Origin: Symmachiella macrocystis | GTDB lineage: Bacteria > Planctomycetota > Planctomycetia > Planctomycetales > Planctomycetaceae | Direction: 5' to 3' | Assembly: GCF_007860075.1 (NCBI RefSeq) | Contig: NZ_SJPP01000001.1 | Location: 2,701,490 to 2,765,489 of the forward strand | DNA length: 64,000 nt | In this document: in pieces, positions 36,741-46,384 of the stretch | How the letters are laid out: the number at the start of each line of letters is the position of its first letter | Numbering within the stretch: position 1 is the first letter of the stretch | The notes under the pieces: generated by a model | What the model was told of the DNA's origin: nothing | The model's input: the letters and a program-made list of their open reading frames with translations, nothing else | The model's database searches: none | Translations under genes and position numbers: made by a program

Positions 36741-37955
36741 ATGAAGGTCGCACTTGTTCACGATTGGCTCACGGGCATGCGCGGTGGGGAAAAGTGTCTA
36801 GAGGTCGCCTGCCGTCGCTATCCGGATGCGCAGCTTTATACATTGCTGCATCGCAAAAACTCCACCAGTCCAGCCATTGAGCGGATGGCAATTCAGACCA
36901 GTGGCTTGCAGCGAATTCCGGCGATTTCGCGATTCTATCGTTATCTATTGCCGGTCATGCCCACGGCCATCGAACGACTTCAGGTGTCCCAGGACGTCGA
37001 TGTCGTGATGAGTTTCAGCTCGTGTGTGGCTAAGGGGATTCGCAGCCCCGCGGGCGTACCGCATATTTGTTATTGCTTTTCACCGATGCGATACGCTTGG
37101 CACATGAAGGACGCGTACTTTCCAGAAAGTTCCCAAAAACGCGGCTTGCTCGGTAGTGCGCGGTCTGCCGTTGCCGCAACACGCGACCACTTGCTTTCAC
37201 GGATCAAAGAGTGGGACCGCGACAGTTCCGACCGCGTCACGCACTTCGTAGCCAACAGCCACAATGTCGCGCAACGGATTCAACAATGCTACGGTCGCGA
37301 TAGCCGAGTGATTCATTCGCCCGTCGACACGGAGTTTTACACGCCGGAAGCCATTGAACGCCAAGACTTTTATCTGTATGTCTCCGCCTTGGCGCCCTAC
37401 AAGCGGGTTGATTTGGCGATTGAGGCGTGCCAAAAAATGGGCCGCAAGTTGGTAGTCATCGGTAGCGGACAGCTCCTGAAGAAGCTTTCACGAGCGTCAC
37501 TGAAACATGTGGAGATTCTAGGTTGGCGGACGGATGAGGAAATTCGCTGGTATCTAAGACGCTGTCGCGCGCTGTTGTTTCCGGGGTTAGAGGACTTCGG
37601 TATCGTCCCCTTAGAAGCCCAGGCCTGCGGCGCGCCGGTGATCGCTTATGGACGCGGCGGAGTCCTCGAGACCGTCCTTCCCGCCACGAGGGAGACTGAG
37701 GGGACCGGAATGTTCTTTGAAGAACAAACCACCGATGCGCTGTGCGATGCTCTCTTGGAATTCGAGTCCAATTCACATTGGATCAGTCCCCAGTTGTCGC
37801 GCAAACAGGCCGAAAAATTTTCCGTGGAGAATTTTGAACGCAAACTCATTGACTACGTTGACTTGGTGGTCACTGGGCAGTCGAGAGATGAGGCTCCACA
37901 GGATATTGTGCCGTTTCCAAATCTCGTCGAACGCGAACTGCGCCGCGCTGCGTAG
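36741..37955 (+). CDS. Glycosyltransferase family 4 (WbaZ-like)
   Basis: A 404-residue GT-B enzyme. It starts MKVALVHDWLTGMRGGEKCL, the usual start of WbaZ-type mannosyl/rhamnosyl transferases, followed by ICYCFSPMRYAWHMKDAYF. The donor half has YLYVSALAPYKRVDLAIEAC and FPGLEDFGIVPLEAQACGAP, the E(x7)E nucleotide-sugar motif. It closes the polysaccharide cluster and ends with TAG, 60 bases before the end of the convergent kelch gene. AAAGGC lies upstream of the start. Confidence 0.9.
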   Translation: MKVALVHDWLTGMRGGEKCLEVACRRYPDAQLYTLLHRKNSTSPAIERMAIQTSGLQRIPAISRFYRYLLPVMPTAIERLQVSQDVDVVMSFSSCVAKGIRSPAGVPHICYCFSPMRYAWHMKDAYFPESSQKRGLLGSARSAVAATRDHLLSRIKEWDRDSSDRVTHFVANSHNVAQRIQQCYGRDSRVIHSPVDTEFYTPEAIERQDFYLYVSALAPYKRVDLAIEACQKMGRKLVVIGSGQLLKKLSRASLKHVEILGWRTDEEIRWYLRRCRALLFPGLEDFGIVPLEAQACGAPVIAYGRGGVLETVLPATRETEGTGMFFEEQTTDALCDALLEFESNSHWISPQLSRKQAEKFSVENFERKLIDYVDLVVTGQSRDEAPQDIVPFPNLVERELRRAA

Positions 37956-38015
37956 TGGTTGCGTCGAACCGGTTTTGATCTACGTGTTCGGTTGAATCGT
38001 CCTCGGCGGATCGGC

Positions 38016-39260
38016 TCAAAGGCGGCCTTTGAGGAAGTAGTTGTAATGACTTCCTCTTGGTCCCTCGCCGCCAAGGACATAGAGGGTGTCGCCGATGATC
38101 ACGACGGCGGAGTCGTTGAAAACGGCGCCGGGCGGAAGCGTGCCTTTGATTTGTTGCCACTGGTCGTCTTGCACGTCGTATATCCAAGTCAGATCGGACC
38201 AAAAGCTTTTCCGCTCAGGTTTCTCTTTATCACGCATGACCCCGCCGACAATCACGGCATACCGCTGTTGATAGAGCGCGCCTGCCCATCCAGAGATCGC
38301 AACAGGTGGAGGTGTTCGTTTTTCCCAGACGTCTTGCTGTGGACTGTAACGCCACGTTTCGCGGAGACCGACCGTGTTTCCCGATTCGTTCCAAGTGACC
38401 CCGCCCAAAACATAGAGGTGATCCTGAGACGCCGCTGCTGCAGACCAGCCTCGCCCGACTGCTGGAATTGGGGAGCGTGTTTTCCAGCCTAATTCGGGTT
38501 GGCTCAGATCGAAGACCTCCGTCGTGTTTCGAATTGTGTTTTGGCTATAACCCTTCTCTGCCCACTCATATTCATTCCCCCCAGCGACGACTAGGTAGTT
38601 CCCAACACGGCCGACCGCCATGTGAGTCCGGGGAACATTCAGTTGGCTGTGTTGACGCCAGACTGGGGGCTGTTGGAGGAGGTCCAAAGCAAAGCATTCT
38701 CCGTGTGGACGATACGGAGGGTCCTGCTTTTGATATTGCTTGCCGCCGCCGAAGAAATAGAAGTTGTCGCCGGAGCATAATCCCCGCCCGTATTCGCGAC
38801 GATCGGGCGCGTCAGCCAATCGGCTCCAATTGTCAGTAGCCGGGTCATAGATCCAACACCACCGCGAGGTCTTGCGGCTGGTGCGATCGTCCGTTTCATC
38901 TCCACCGGGAATAAAGCCGCCGGCAACGACAATTTTGCCGTTGTGGACATCCATCGCCACGCCACTGATGCCCGCGTATGGACCCTCCTCAACCCAAGGT
39001 AGTTTTGTGGTTTCCCATTTGATGGTTCCAAACGTTGGCAACTGGGAATATGCATCTGGGGGATCCGTCGATAGCGGCGGCGCCGGCTGCACGCCTTTTT
39101 TGGCGGGTGCGGGCTCAACATTATCCTCAGCTGCTAAGATCTTCACGCCCAATGGCGTTGCCAACAGAACGAACAAGAAAATTCCACATCGTGTCATCGC
39201 ATTTGACTCGCTAATGCCGCAGATTGGCGGAGGCGGCAACTTGTGCCTCGTGTATTGCAC
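38016..39260 (-). CDS. Secreted kelch-repeat protein
   Basis: A 414-residue protein with a signal peptide (about residues 20-43, TRCGIFLFVLLATPLGVKIL then AAE). An internal Met at 22 is a possible start. The rest has kelch repeats with paired glycines followed by Tyr and Trp: KIVVAGGFIPGGDETDD, NFYFFGGGKQYQ, YLVVAGGNEYEWAEKG, HLYVLGGVTWNESGNT, YAVIVGGVMRD and TLYVLGGEGPRG, enough for a six-bladed propeller. It probably acts outside the cytoplasm in binding; no catalytic motif is seen. It is convergent with the polysaccharide cluster. Confidence 0.85.
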   Translation of the reverse strand: MQYTRHKLPPPPICGISESNAMTRCGIFLFVLLATPLGVKILAAEDNVEPAPAKKGVQPAPPLSTDPPDAYSQLPTFGTIKWETTKLPWVEEGPYAGISGVAMDVHNGKIVVAGGFIPGGDETDDRTSRKTSRWCWIYDPATDNWSRLADAPDRREYGRGLCSGDNFYFFGGGKQYQKQDPPYRPHGECFALDLLQQPPVWRQHSQLNVPRTHMAVGRVGNYLVVAGGNEYEWAEKGYSQNTIRNTTEVFDLSQPELGWKTRSPIPAVGRGWSAAAASQDHLYVLGGVTWNESGNTVGLRETWRYSPQQDVWEKRTPPPVAISGWAGALYQQRYAVIVGGVMRDKEKPERKSFWSDLTWIYDVQDDQWQQIKGTLPPGAVFNDSAVVIIGDTLYVLGGEGPRGSHYNYFLKGRL

Positions 39261-39344
39261 CTACCGTACCACAAATCAGGCGAGTTGACCTCCCGCAGCC
39301 AAAGCTGGTCGTTGACGGGGGACTGCGATCAAACGGCGGGCCGG

Positions 39345-39826
39345 TTAGGGAACGCGGACGCCGTTGACGAAGATTTGGCCGGTGGTGTCGGCGGCTGAGA
39401 ACGGGGTTGTTGCGCCGGTAATGATGTTGTTTTCCGTCCCGTGAAGTTCGACATTGCTGGTGACCGTGGAGAAGATGATTCCGCGGTCCACAAATCCATC
39501 ACTGCTGAGCAGTGGGATGCTATTGTAGTTGATTGTCACGTCGGACGTACCATTGATCGAGGAGAACAACAGCCCCGTACCGCTTGAGACATTATCCACG
39601 ATCACGTTTTCAAAAATATTGATGTCCGACGATTGGCCAAGAAGACTCCGTCGCCGGTCGCGGTTCGAATGCTGACGTTGCGCACGGTCGCTCCGTCAAT
39701 GTCGTCGCCCAGGATGCCATGTCCCGTAGTCTCTTCGATCGCAAAACCGGAGAATTCAGAACGTGAGGTCAGGGTCAACGCCCGCCTCGGGCATTTCAGG
39801 ACATGGTCAGAAGTCGGAACTCCCAC
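39345..39826 (-). pseudogene. Truncated, frameshifted parallel beta-helix protein gene
   Basis: Two adjoining minus-strand frames give one repeat-like protein. The first (39826 to about 39640) reads FSGFAIEETTGHGILGDDID, then GATVRNVSIRTATGDGVFLA. The reading then continues in another frame as DINIFENVIVDNVSSGTGLL, and on to NNIITGATTPFSAADTTGQI. The repeats with Asn and Gly at turns are those of right-handed parallel beta-helix surface proteins. A one- or two-base shift lies near 39640-39650. No signal peptide or proper start is present, so the 5' part has been lost. It lies 84 bases beyond the start of the kelch gene. Confidence 0.65.
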
Positions 39827-40112
39827 TCTAGCCGCAATTGTATGCCAGCGAAACGTTGGGGCAAACGGTTGTTGGACCGTAGCAGTTCACCGAGTCGTTC
39901 GTGGGAATTGATCAGGTTGAGCAGAATCGTCTCGTTCACCGGTGGCGGATCGCAGCAACACGGCGACAAGAAATATCGGGCGGAATGCGATTTCTCGTGG
40001 CTGAAAACGTCTCGTTGCAGTAACCGGCGAATACGGCCTCGTCGGAGGATCCCTTCCTTACAAATCCTTCGTCTTAGGTCGTAGGCTAGAGCACAACCGA
40101 CTCCTACTGCGG
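39827..40112. other. Gene-free stretch
   Basis: About 285 bases between the beta-helix remnant and the HARE-HTH gene. I see no protein-like frame that continues the beta-helix gene upstream, which supports loss of its 5' part. Confidence 0.35.
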
Positions 40113-40403
40113 TCAGGGCGATTTGTTGAGCCCAAAGTGGTCACGATTGACCTTCACAAACCGTGAGTCGTCACCTTGGCTTTGGATTTCCTGTAGAATT
40201 TCCGCATATAAAGTCGCATCCGGCGTCTTGCCACTGAGACTGGTCCAAATTTTTTCGGCCGCCATTTGCTCAATCATCTGTTTGGCGGTGAGTGGCTCCT
40301 TAGATACGCTGAGCACCTTGGCGGCGGCGTTGATGGTGCTCAGCTTTGGGGCGGCGGCCTTTTTGGTGGTCACTTTTTTCGCTGTCGTTTGCTGGGTGGC
40401 CAT
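40113..40403 (-). CDS. Small HARE-HTH (HB1/ASXL) domain protein
   Basis: A 96-residue basic protein. The start at 40403 is chosen because AAAGGGAC lies about 8 bases upstream; a longer frame from 40478 adds unlikely residues. The first 27 residues are rich in Lys, Thr and Ala (MATQQTTAKKVTTKKAAAPK), like histone H1-type tails. The rest, LSTINAAAKVLSVSKEPLTA, then KQMIEQMAAEKIWTSLSGKT and ATLYAEILQEIQSQG, matches the HARE-HTH winged helix known from RNA polymerase delta subunit and eukaryotic ASXL. It probably binds DNA as a chromatin-like protein; that role is inferred. Confidence 0.8.
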   Translation of the reverse strand: MATQQTTAKKVTTKKAAAPKLSTINAAAKVLSVSKEPLTAKQMIEQMAAEKIWTSLSGKTPDATLYAEILQEIQSQGDDSRFVKVNRDHFGLNKSP

Positions 40404-40994
40404 AGTTTCGTCCCTTTCGTTATTCAGGTTTCGCATCTGTCCTGCGGCCAACGTGCTCGCCGAGAATCGGACATTCACTGACCTCGACGGGCAGCATCAT
40501 CGGCCGCTGTTTGGGAGACAGTTCCGGAAAATAAAACTGGCCCGGTTCAAGTGGGAAACGATCGAATTCATCGGCGGTTGGACGATGAAAAGTGAGAGAA
40601 GATTTCAAAAACCGTTTGGCAGGTGCGCAACGCTGGCAGTGCCTAGTCGCTCACGTCCCCTGTCCGATCTCTTCCAGCATGGCTTGCCCCGCCGTGCCCC
40701 TTCGACTGCCCAGAGTTGTGGTTTCGTTTCGTTGATGTCTACTGTACTCTTAGGTTTTTAATTTTGGGGCTCACAATACCCCGGCCACGATTGCGTCGGT
40801 ACTCGACGACGAAATGGTTCGCGTGTTCGACATTGTCTCGCTTAAAGGATGATTCGCCTAGAGAATCCGGGTATCTGATAACGTGGTACCTGCTTAATAG
40901 GCCTACAGAGATGACTGAATGTAAAACGAACAATACGTAGGAAAAATGTTGTTGGTGTTGTGTCCAACGGTTCGCCAGGCGGACCGCTGTAAGC
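40404..40994. other. Gene-free stretch
   Basis: About 590 bases upstream of the HARE-HTH gene and downstream of the WD40 kinase. A minus-strand frame at 40420-40608 (62 codons) is Pro-rich and has no family likeness; I do not support it as a gene. The promoter of the HARE-HTH gene should be within the first 150 bases. No repeat recognised. Confidence 0.35.
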
Positions 40995-43900
40995 CTACGG
41001 CGAAACGCCGATCACGCTCTCGTAGGTGGTGCCGATCTTCAACTCATCAATCAAATACTTGGCGTTGCGTCCGTTGGTGATACGTAATCGGTCAAAAGTT
41101 ATGTCGGTGCGGATGTCAAGTGCCGGGCCGGACCACTTGACCTCGCTGATGCTATGCGGAAAGGTCTGTGCAGAGGGAATGCTCGCGACGCGACAGCGGG
41201 CCACGTGTTGGCCTTCAGCGTCGGAAGTCACTTGGATGTGCATAAGTAGTAAATAGGCGACGTCATCGGCAACATGTTCCTGCTTGGGGGTTGTGCCTTG
41301 CGAGATCGCTTTCCCCTGCTCAAGTCGTCGCGTGAAGCTAGTTCGACCGCTACTCACACCGAAATGCAATACCGGCATGGTCTCCTTACCCATCAATAAG
41401 ATTTCCAATTCTTCTTGATTGGCGGTATCGGGATTTCCCGTAGGCAGACGCTTGGCTAGCAGCGAGATGTAATACTCACCCGTTTGTGAGAGGTCGATCT
41501 TTTGAACAAGGCCTCTCGATAACGTGTCCTTGACTTGCATCAAGATGGAATGACCGGTCGCTTGAAAATGCCCGCCCTGTATCTCAATGTCATGATCAAC
41601 GACTTCGGCATTGCTGGGTTTCGTCAGATCGCTCAGCGCTGTCCAGCCGCTTCGAAATCCATACCCACCGTTCTTGTTGGCTAGGCTTCCAGCTGGGTAC
41701 TCAAAACCGTCGTATGCCAATTGGCCCTGGAGTTGTGGTTGTTGCACTGCTCGGCTAGGAGGCTGCAAGTTGTTCACTAAGCGTCGTTGAGCATACGGCC
41801 ATTCGTTGGGGCGAAGCGGAACGCGCTTTGTCCAGCGGTGTTTCACGCGGTACCCTGCCGTCACATCCAACCAATGTTCGCCGGGGCTTATCGACAACTT
41901 GCGGATCCGTTGATTCTTGACAGAAAATTCTCGAGACAATCCGTAGCATTTTCCTGTTTCTATGTCCCAGAAGCCGAGATAGCCGTCGCCATCGCCACTA
42001 ATCAATCGTGCTCCGTCACGCGAAAATGTGAGCGCACGTACGGCAAAATTGTGACCGTTCAGTCGGATATGAGACTCTCCGGTTGAGACGTCTCCAAGAT
42101 GAATCGCTCCGTCCTTGTGCCCAGAAGCTAGCCAGCGACTGTCCAGTGAATAGGCCATGCTATAGACATGACCGGCCTTAACGAAAGTACCTTGAGCCTT
42201 CAGTGTTGCTCTGTCAAATATCTGTACACCGAGATTTGACGCAGCAATTATCCGATTGTCCGGGGAGAGCAAAACCGAGCTGGCAAAAGCATTGGGGAGT
42301 TGCTTTTCAAAACGCGCATTTTCTTGTGTGTTGAGCAAATAGAGATTATCCAATTCTTTACCAAAGCCGATCACATGCTGCTGATCAATCGCGACATGCC
42401 CCCAGGCAGTATCCCTTCCAGTTGATTTTCCAAAGTTCCGGCTACCGAGGCTTTGAAGGTTTCCCTGAGAGACATCCCAATACTGAAGATGCTTATTGTC
42501 GCACTGGGCCGCGAGTAGTGATCCACACGGAGAGAAAACCAACGTCCTAGCGAAATGTGGCAGTTTCACTGAAGTTGCCAACAGTTTTCCGCTTTGATAG
42601 TCGGTCAAACGGACGCGATCATCGGTTCCCAGCCAAGCGAAAAGTTTTGAATCATTCGACGTGGCGGTATTCGTTACTCTGATCTCTTCAGGTGCAAAAG
42701 GTTGCTCAGAGTCTAGCTCACCAAAACGATACAGCACGATCGCGCCATCAGTCCCCGACACGAGAGCCATTTCGGAGTTCATCGCACGGATTGCGGTGAC
42801 GGCCCCGTTTACAGCCCGGATCTTTGGCTTGCCTTGGAAAGTGACTTCTCGGTGACCCGAGTTTTCAGTGGTTACTATGTCCGACGACTCAATCCAGCCA
42901 TTGTAAGAGCCGATGAGAATCGTTGACCCGTCGGCCGAAAAAGCCAGACGCTCCCGACCCTTACAATCAAACATGCTTAGACGAGTCCCGGAGACAGCAT
43001 CGACTAAATCGAGCCGGCCCCATTTCCCCACAGGTCCGATTAAGTACGCGGCAAATTGTTGGGACGCATTGTAAGCGAATACAAAGGGAGATTTCTGAGA
43101 GGGGTTGTTGATATTTTTAATCAAAGCTCGCCGGCTTACATCCCACAGCCCGATGGACTTTGTGTCTGAATTTAGAGATGCCAGAGTGAAACCGTCATCG
43201 TCAAACCGAATCATGCTGCTGAAATGTGTGGAACCCGGAATCTTGTGGAGTGTTCCGGCAAGGCCGTCCTGAAAATCCCATACGGCAATATTGCCGTGAG
43301 ACGCAGAAATGAGGTACTTGCCGTCTCCGGAGAAATCCAACGAGCGAATCGTATATGGGAATTTATTGAGCCGCGCCACTTTGCCACCTGTCTTGGCATC
43401 GATCAAGACCACGTGGGAATCGTATGGATAATCCTCTTCGCCATAGGCAATCCAGCGGCTGTCCGGTGATACGGCGACTGCGTGAATTGGCCGGTGATGC
43501 AGTTTAAAACGCCTCAGCAGTGTTGCTGAGCGGATGTCCCAAATCGATATGACACCATCCATACCGGCTGAAGCCACGCGTTTGCCGTCCGGAAACAGAG
43601 CCAAGTCTTGCACACCGGCGGAATGAGTCCCGATGACTCGAAAACGCTCTTTAACTTTGGAGTTAAGATAATGCCATTCCACGTGCCGCAGGTTCGGTTC
43701 GCCCATTGCTGGTATTTGGTCGGCCAGAATCTGTGACGCCTCCATCAACCGATTTTCTTCGTAGCGCTGAAAAGCGAGATTCATTTGTGAGAGATAACTC
43801 GTCTTGCGTGCCCGCGCTGTCTCTTGCTGTGCCAATAGATTGGCTTTGTCCGACGCCTCCTTCTCCTCTTCAACCTGGACCAATGCGGTCCTGAGCTGAT

Positions 43901-45209
43901 CCATGACGGTGCTCATTTCCTGGAAATGCTGACGAGACTGCACCAACTCCCAGGATCCGAATGCGCACAACGCTACTAATAGCAAGGCAAAACTCGTCAG
44001 CTTTCCCCGGTGACGCTTCGCGAATTTTCCCAGCCGGTACGTCACCGACGGCGGACAGGCATGGACCGCTTGTCCCTTCAGATAGCGATCGATGTCTTCG
44101 GCGAATTCCCGCGGCGATTCGTAACGGCGGTTGCGGTCTTTCTCCAGCGCCCGCATTACGATCCAATCTAACTCACCTTGCAGTTTGCGTCCCAATTTGC
44201 GGTGGTCGACTTTTCGTTGATCGGAAATCGTCGCGACTTTCTGCATTTGCAGTGTGCTCAATCGCGAGCTTGGTTTGGGCGGCTCGTCTTCGAGGATGAT
44301 GCGACGCATTTCGTCGAAGCCCGCACTCTCCAAGGTCTCTCGATTAAAGGGCGTCGTCCCTGTCAGCAACTCGTACAGCAGGACCCCGAGTGCGTAAACG
44401 TCGGACCGGGTGTCGACGTCGACTTCATTCAGTTGCGCCTGCTCTGGGCTCATATACATCGGCGTGCCAATCATCTGGCCGAACGCGGTGTAGACCGTCA
44501 TTTCCGTCAAAGGTTGGCTCAATGCCTTGGCGACACCGAAATCAATCACTTTCACGATCGGTTTTTCATCCCGCATCGTGACCATGATGTTTGACGGTTT
44601 GAGGTCCCGGTGGATGATCCCTTTCTGATGCGCATGTTGCACGGCGTGACACGTATCGATAAACAGCCTCAAGCGCTCATCTGTCGTGAGTTTTTGCTGG
44701 TCACAAAACTTGGTGATCGTGGTACCCTTGACCAGTTCCATCACGAAGTAGGGCCGGCCATCAGCCGCAGTGCCGGCATCAAGCACTTTTGCAACATGTG
44801 GATGGTCCATCATGGCTAGTGCCTGGCGCTCAGATTCAAAGCGGCCGACAATATTCTTGGATTCCATCCCAAGCTTAATCAGCTTGAGGGCCACTTTACG
44901 GCGGATCGGTTTGGTCTGCTCGGCCACATAGACCTCTCCAAACCCTCCTTCGCCGATTTGCTCTCGAATCTTGTAGGGACCAATCTTGGTTCCCGGTTGT
45001 AATCCAGAGAAGTGACCCAGGATCGACGGGGCCAGTGGCGCGTCTAAAGGGTTGTTTTCGGTAGCATCGTGACGCAATAACTCTTCAAGTTCGGTCCGCA
45101 GTTCATGGTTGTCGGCACAGGCAATTTCTAAGAACAGAGCTTGCTGCTGCGGATCTGGTATTTCGACGGCGAGATCAAAGAGGTGTTTTGTCTGCGGATT
45201 TATCGACAT
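40995..45209 (-). CDS. Ser/Thr protein kinase fused to WD40 repeats and a C-terminal beta-sandwich
   Basis: A 1,404-residue protein. After an N-terminal helical region (1-75) comes a Hanks-type kinase domain (about 76-395) with IGEGGFGEVYVAEQ, HRDLKPSNIM, VIDFGVAKAL and GTPMYMSPEQ. A membrane segment lies at about 410-428 (LTSFALLLVALCAFGSWELV) and a coiled coil to about 490. WD40 repeats follow from about 535 to 1190, for example HSAGVQDLALFPDGKRVASA and FAVRALTFSRDGARLISGDG, enough for two propellers. The last 200 residues look like a LamG-type sandwich with YISLLAKRLP. The kinase is inside and the propellers outside. Its gene follows the ECF sigma gene, as is common in planctomycetes. Confidence 0.92.
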   Translation of the reverse strand: MSINPQTKHLFDLAVEIPDPQQQALFLEIACADNHELRTELEELLRHDATENNPLDAPLAPSILGHFSGLQPGTKIGPYKIREQIGEGGFGEVYVAEQTKPIRRKVALKLIKLGMESKNIVGRFESERQALAMMDHPHVAKVLDAGTAADGRPYFVMELVKGTTITKFCDQQKLTTDERLRLFIDTCHAVQHAHQKGIIHRDLKPSNIMVTMRDEKPIVKVIDFGVAKALSQPLTEMTVYTAFGQMIGTPMYMSPEQAQLNEVDVDTRSDVYALGVLLYELLTGTTPFNRETLESAGFDEMRRIILEDEPPKPSSRLSTLQMQKVATISDQRKVDHRKLGRKLQGELDWIVMRALEKDRNRRYESPREFAEDIDRYLKGQAVHACPPSVTYRLGKFAKRHRGKLTSFALLLVALCAFGSWELVQSRQHFQEMSTVMDQLRTALVQVEEEKEASDKANLLAQQETARARKTSYLSQMNLAFQRYEENRLMEASQILADQIPAMGEPNLRHVEWHYLNSKVKERFRVIGTHSAGVQDLALFPDGKRVASAGMDGVISIWDIRSATLLRRFKLHHRPIHAVAVSPDSRWIAYGEEDYPYDSHVVLIDAKTGGKVARLNKFPYTIRSLDFSGDGKYLISASHGNIAVWDFQDGLAGTLHKIPGSTHFSSMIRFDDDGFTLASLNSDTKSIGLWDVSRRALIKNINNPSQKSPFVFAYNASQQFAAYLIGPVGKWGRLDLVDAVSGTRLSMFDCKGRERLAFSADGSTILIGSYNGWIESSDIVTTENSGHREVTFQGKPKIRAVNGAVTAIRAMNSEMALVSGTDGAIVLYRFGELDSEQPFAPEEIRVTNTATSNDSKLFAWLGTDDRVRLTDYQSGKLLATSVKLPHFARTLVFSPCGSLLAAQCDNKHLQYWDVSQGNLQSLGSRNFGKSTGRDTAWGHVAIDQQHVIGFGKELDNLYLLNTQENARFEKQLPNAFASSVLLSPDNRIIAASNLGVQIFDRATLKAQGTFVKAGHVYSMAYSLDSRWLASGHKDGAIHLGDVSTGESHIRLNGHNFAVRALTFSRDGARLISGDGDGYLGFWDIETGKCYGLSREFSVKNQRIRKLSISPGEHWLDVTAGYRVKHRWTKRVPLRPNEWPYAQRRLVNNLQPPSRAVQQPQLQGQLAYDGFEYPAGSLANKNGGYGFRSGWTALSDLTKPSNAEVVDHDIEIQGGHFQATGHSILMQVKDTLSRGLVQKIDLSQTGEYYISLLAKRLPTGNPDTANQEELEILLMGKETMPVLHFGVSSGRTSFTRRLEQGKAISQGTTPKQEHVADDVAYLLLMHIQVTSDAEGQHVARCRVASIPSAQTFPHSISEVKWSGPALDIRTDITFDRLRITNGRNAKYLIDELKIGTTYESVIGVSP

Positions 45210-45500
45210 CGAAGCACTGCTCCGTACTACTTACATTCAGATTCTCTGCAGCGCGCGAATTCGTTGTTCAAGCTAGAAGAAAACTGCAGGGCGCTGGCTT
45301 AAGAACCACCTCGCCGGGGATGTCACCTCCATTACATAATGCGAAATCCGAGGGCGATATCAGTCATCATTAATGAAGGATTAAAGAAAAAAAGCAATAA
45401 TAATTATGTTGAAAGTGTCAAAGCGATATAGGCAATAAGCCGAGTCGTTGACGAGAACTAATAAGCCAATTGGCGCCTGAATTGACTTGCGCTTTGAGGG
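45210..45500. other. Gene-free stretch between sigma factor and kinase
   Basis: About 290 bases, AT-rich in the middle (near 45370-45420, with runs of A). The spacing means the kinase may have its own promoter here as well as reading from the sigma gene. No hairpin terminator is obvious. Confidence 0.35.
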
Positions 45501-46061
45501 TTAACCCTTGGGTTGCATCTTCCTCTGCAACCAAGCGCGGGCATAACGCCAATCTCGAACCACAGTTGCATCAGAAATACCTAGGCAGAGAGCCGTCTCA
45601 GCGATTGTCAGCCCCGTGAAATACCGCAGTTTGACGATACAGGCCAGACGCTCATCTTCCTGTTCAAGTTGTTCGAGGGCGTGATGCAGATCTAGAAAAT
45701 CCTCGATCGGTACGTGCGGCTCTACACTGATATTGGTCATTGCCAGCTGATTTTGCGGGGCAGAACGTTTCTGGGCTTTCTTCGCCCGCGCGTTCTCTAC
45801 CAGAATCCTCCGCATCGATTCTGCCGCAGCACTAAAAAAGTGCCCGCGGTTCTCCCAGGGGGTATCACTACTGCTCCCCACGAGGCGGGCATAGGCCTCG
45901 TGAACAAGTGCGGTTGCCTGCAATGTATGATCGGACCGCTCGCTCGCCATCCGCGTAGCAGCCAGCCTGCGCAGTTCGTTATAGATTAATGGCAAAAGAT
46001 GATTCGCGGCGTGTGGATCGCCTTCATCAATTTGACCAAGAATTTCTGTGATGTCGATCAT
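45501..46061 (-). CDS. ECF RNA polymerase sigma factor (TIGR02999-type)
   Basis: A 186-residue sigma-70 family factor. The start IDEGDPHAANHLLPLIYNEL and ATRMASERSDHTLQATALVH, followed by EAYARLVG, are marks of the acidobacterial/planctomycete ECF group. Region 2 has NRGHFFSAAAESMRRILVEN and region 4 has ERLACIVKLRYFTGLTIAET followed by the recognition helix near SDATVVRDWRYARAW. There is no anti-sigma gene next to it; in this group the neighbouring kinase is thought to take that part, which is family knowledge, not shown here. It lies upstream of the WD40 kinase on the same strand. Confidence 0.92.
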   Translation of the reverse strand: MIDITEILGQIDEGDPHAANHLLPLIYNELRRLAATRMASERSDHTLQATALVHEAYARLVGSSSDTPWENRGHFFSAAAESMRRILVENARAKKAQKRSAPQNQLAMTNISVEPHVPIEDFLDLHHALEQLEQEDERLACIVKLRYFTGLTIAETALCLGISDATVVRDWRYARAWLQRKMQPKG

Positions 46062-46384
46062 CTTCGTCAGTCTACAGCACGTTGAACCCCGACGCGAGGT
46101 TCTATTAAACGCAAATCAGACGAGAACTTCACAAGGTCTATGGGAAGCCCACGTTATTGATTCCAAGTAGTTTTTTGGGACTGGAAATGAGTCGACAGGA
46201 CTGGGGGCGTCTATACGTTTCCGTAACAAATGCCGAGGGACAGGTGAAAAACGAGGGTTTAAGACTATGGCTGGATCAGCTAGCATTCGGTTCCCCTACG
46301 AAACCGTGGGCTATGGTAAGGTCCAGCGACAGATGAACTGGGGCAGTGATACTACGTTCGATCAGCAAATAAGGACGAAATTAG
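46062..46384. promoter_or_regulatory. Divergent upstream region of the sigma factor and hydrolase
   Basis: About 320 bases between the starts of the sigma gene and the hydrolase gene; promoters in both directions should lie here. A plus-strand frame at 46267-46620 overlaps the hydrolase gene in another frame and is not a gene. No operator seen. Confidence 0.35.
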
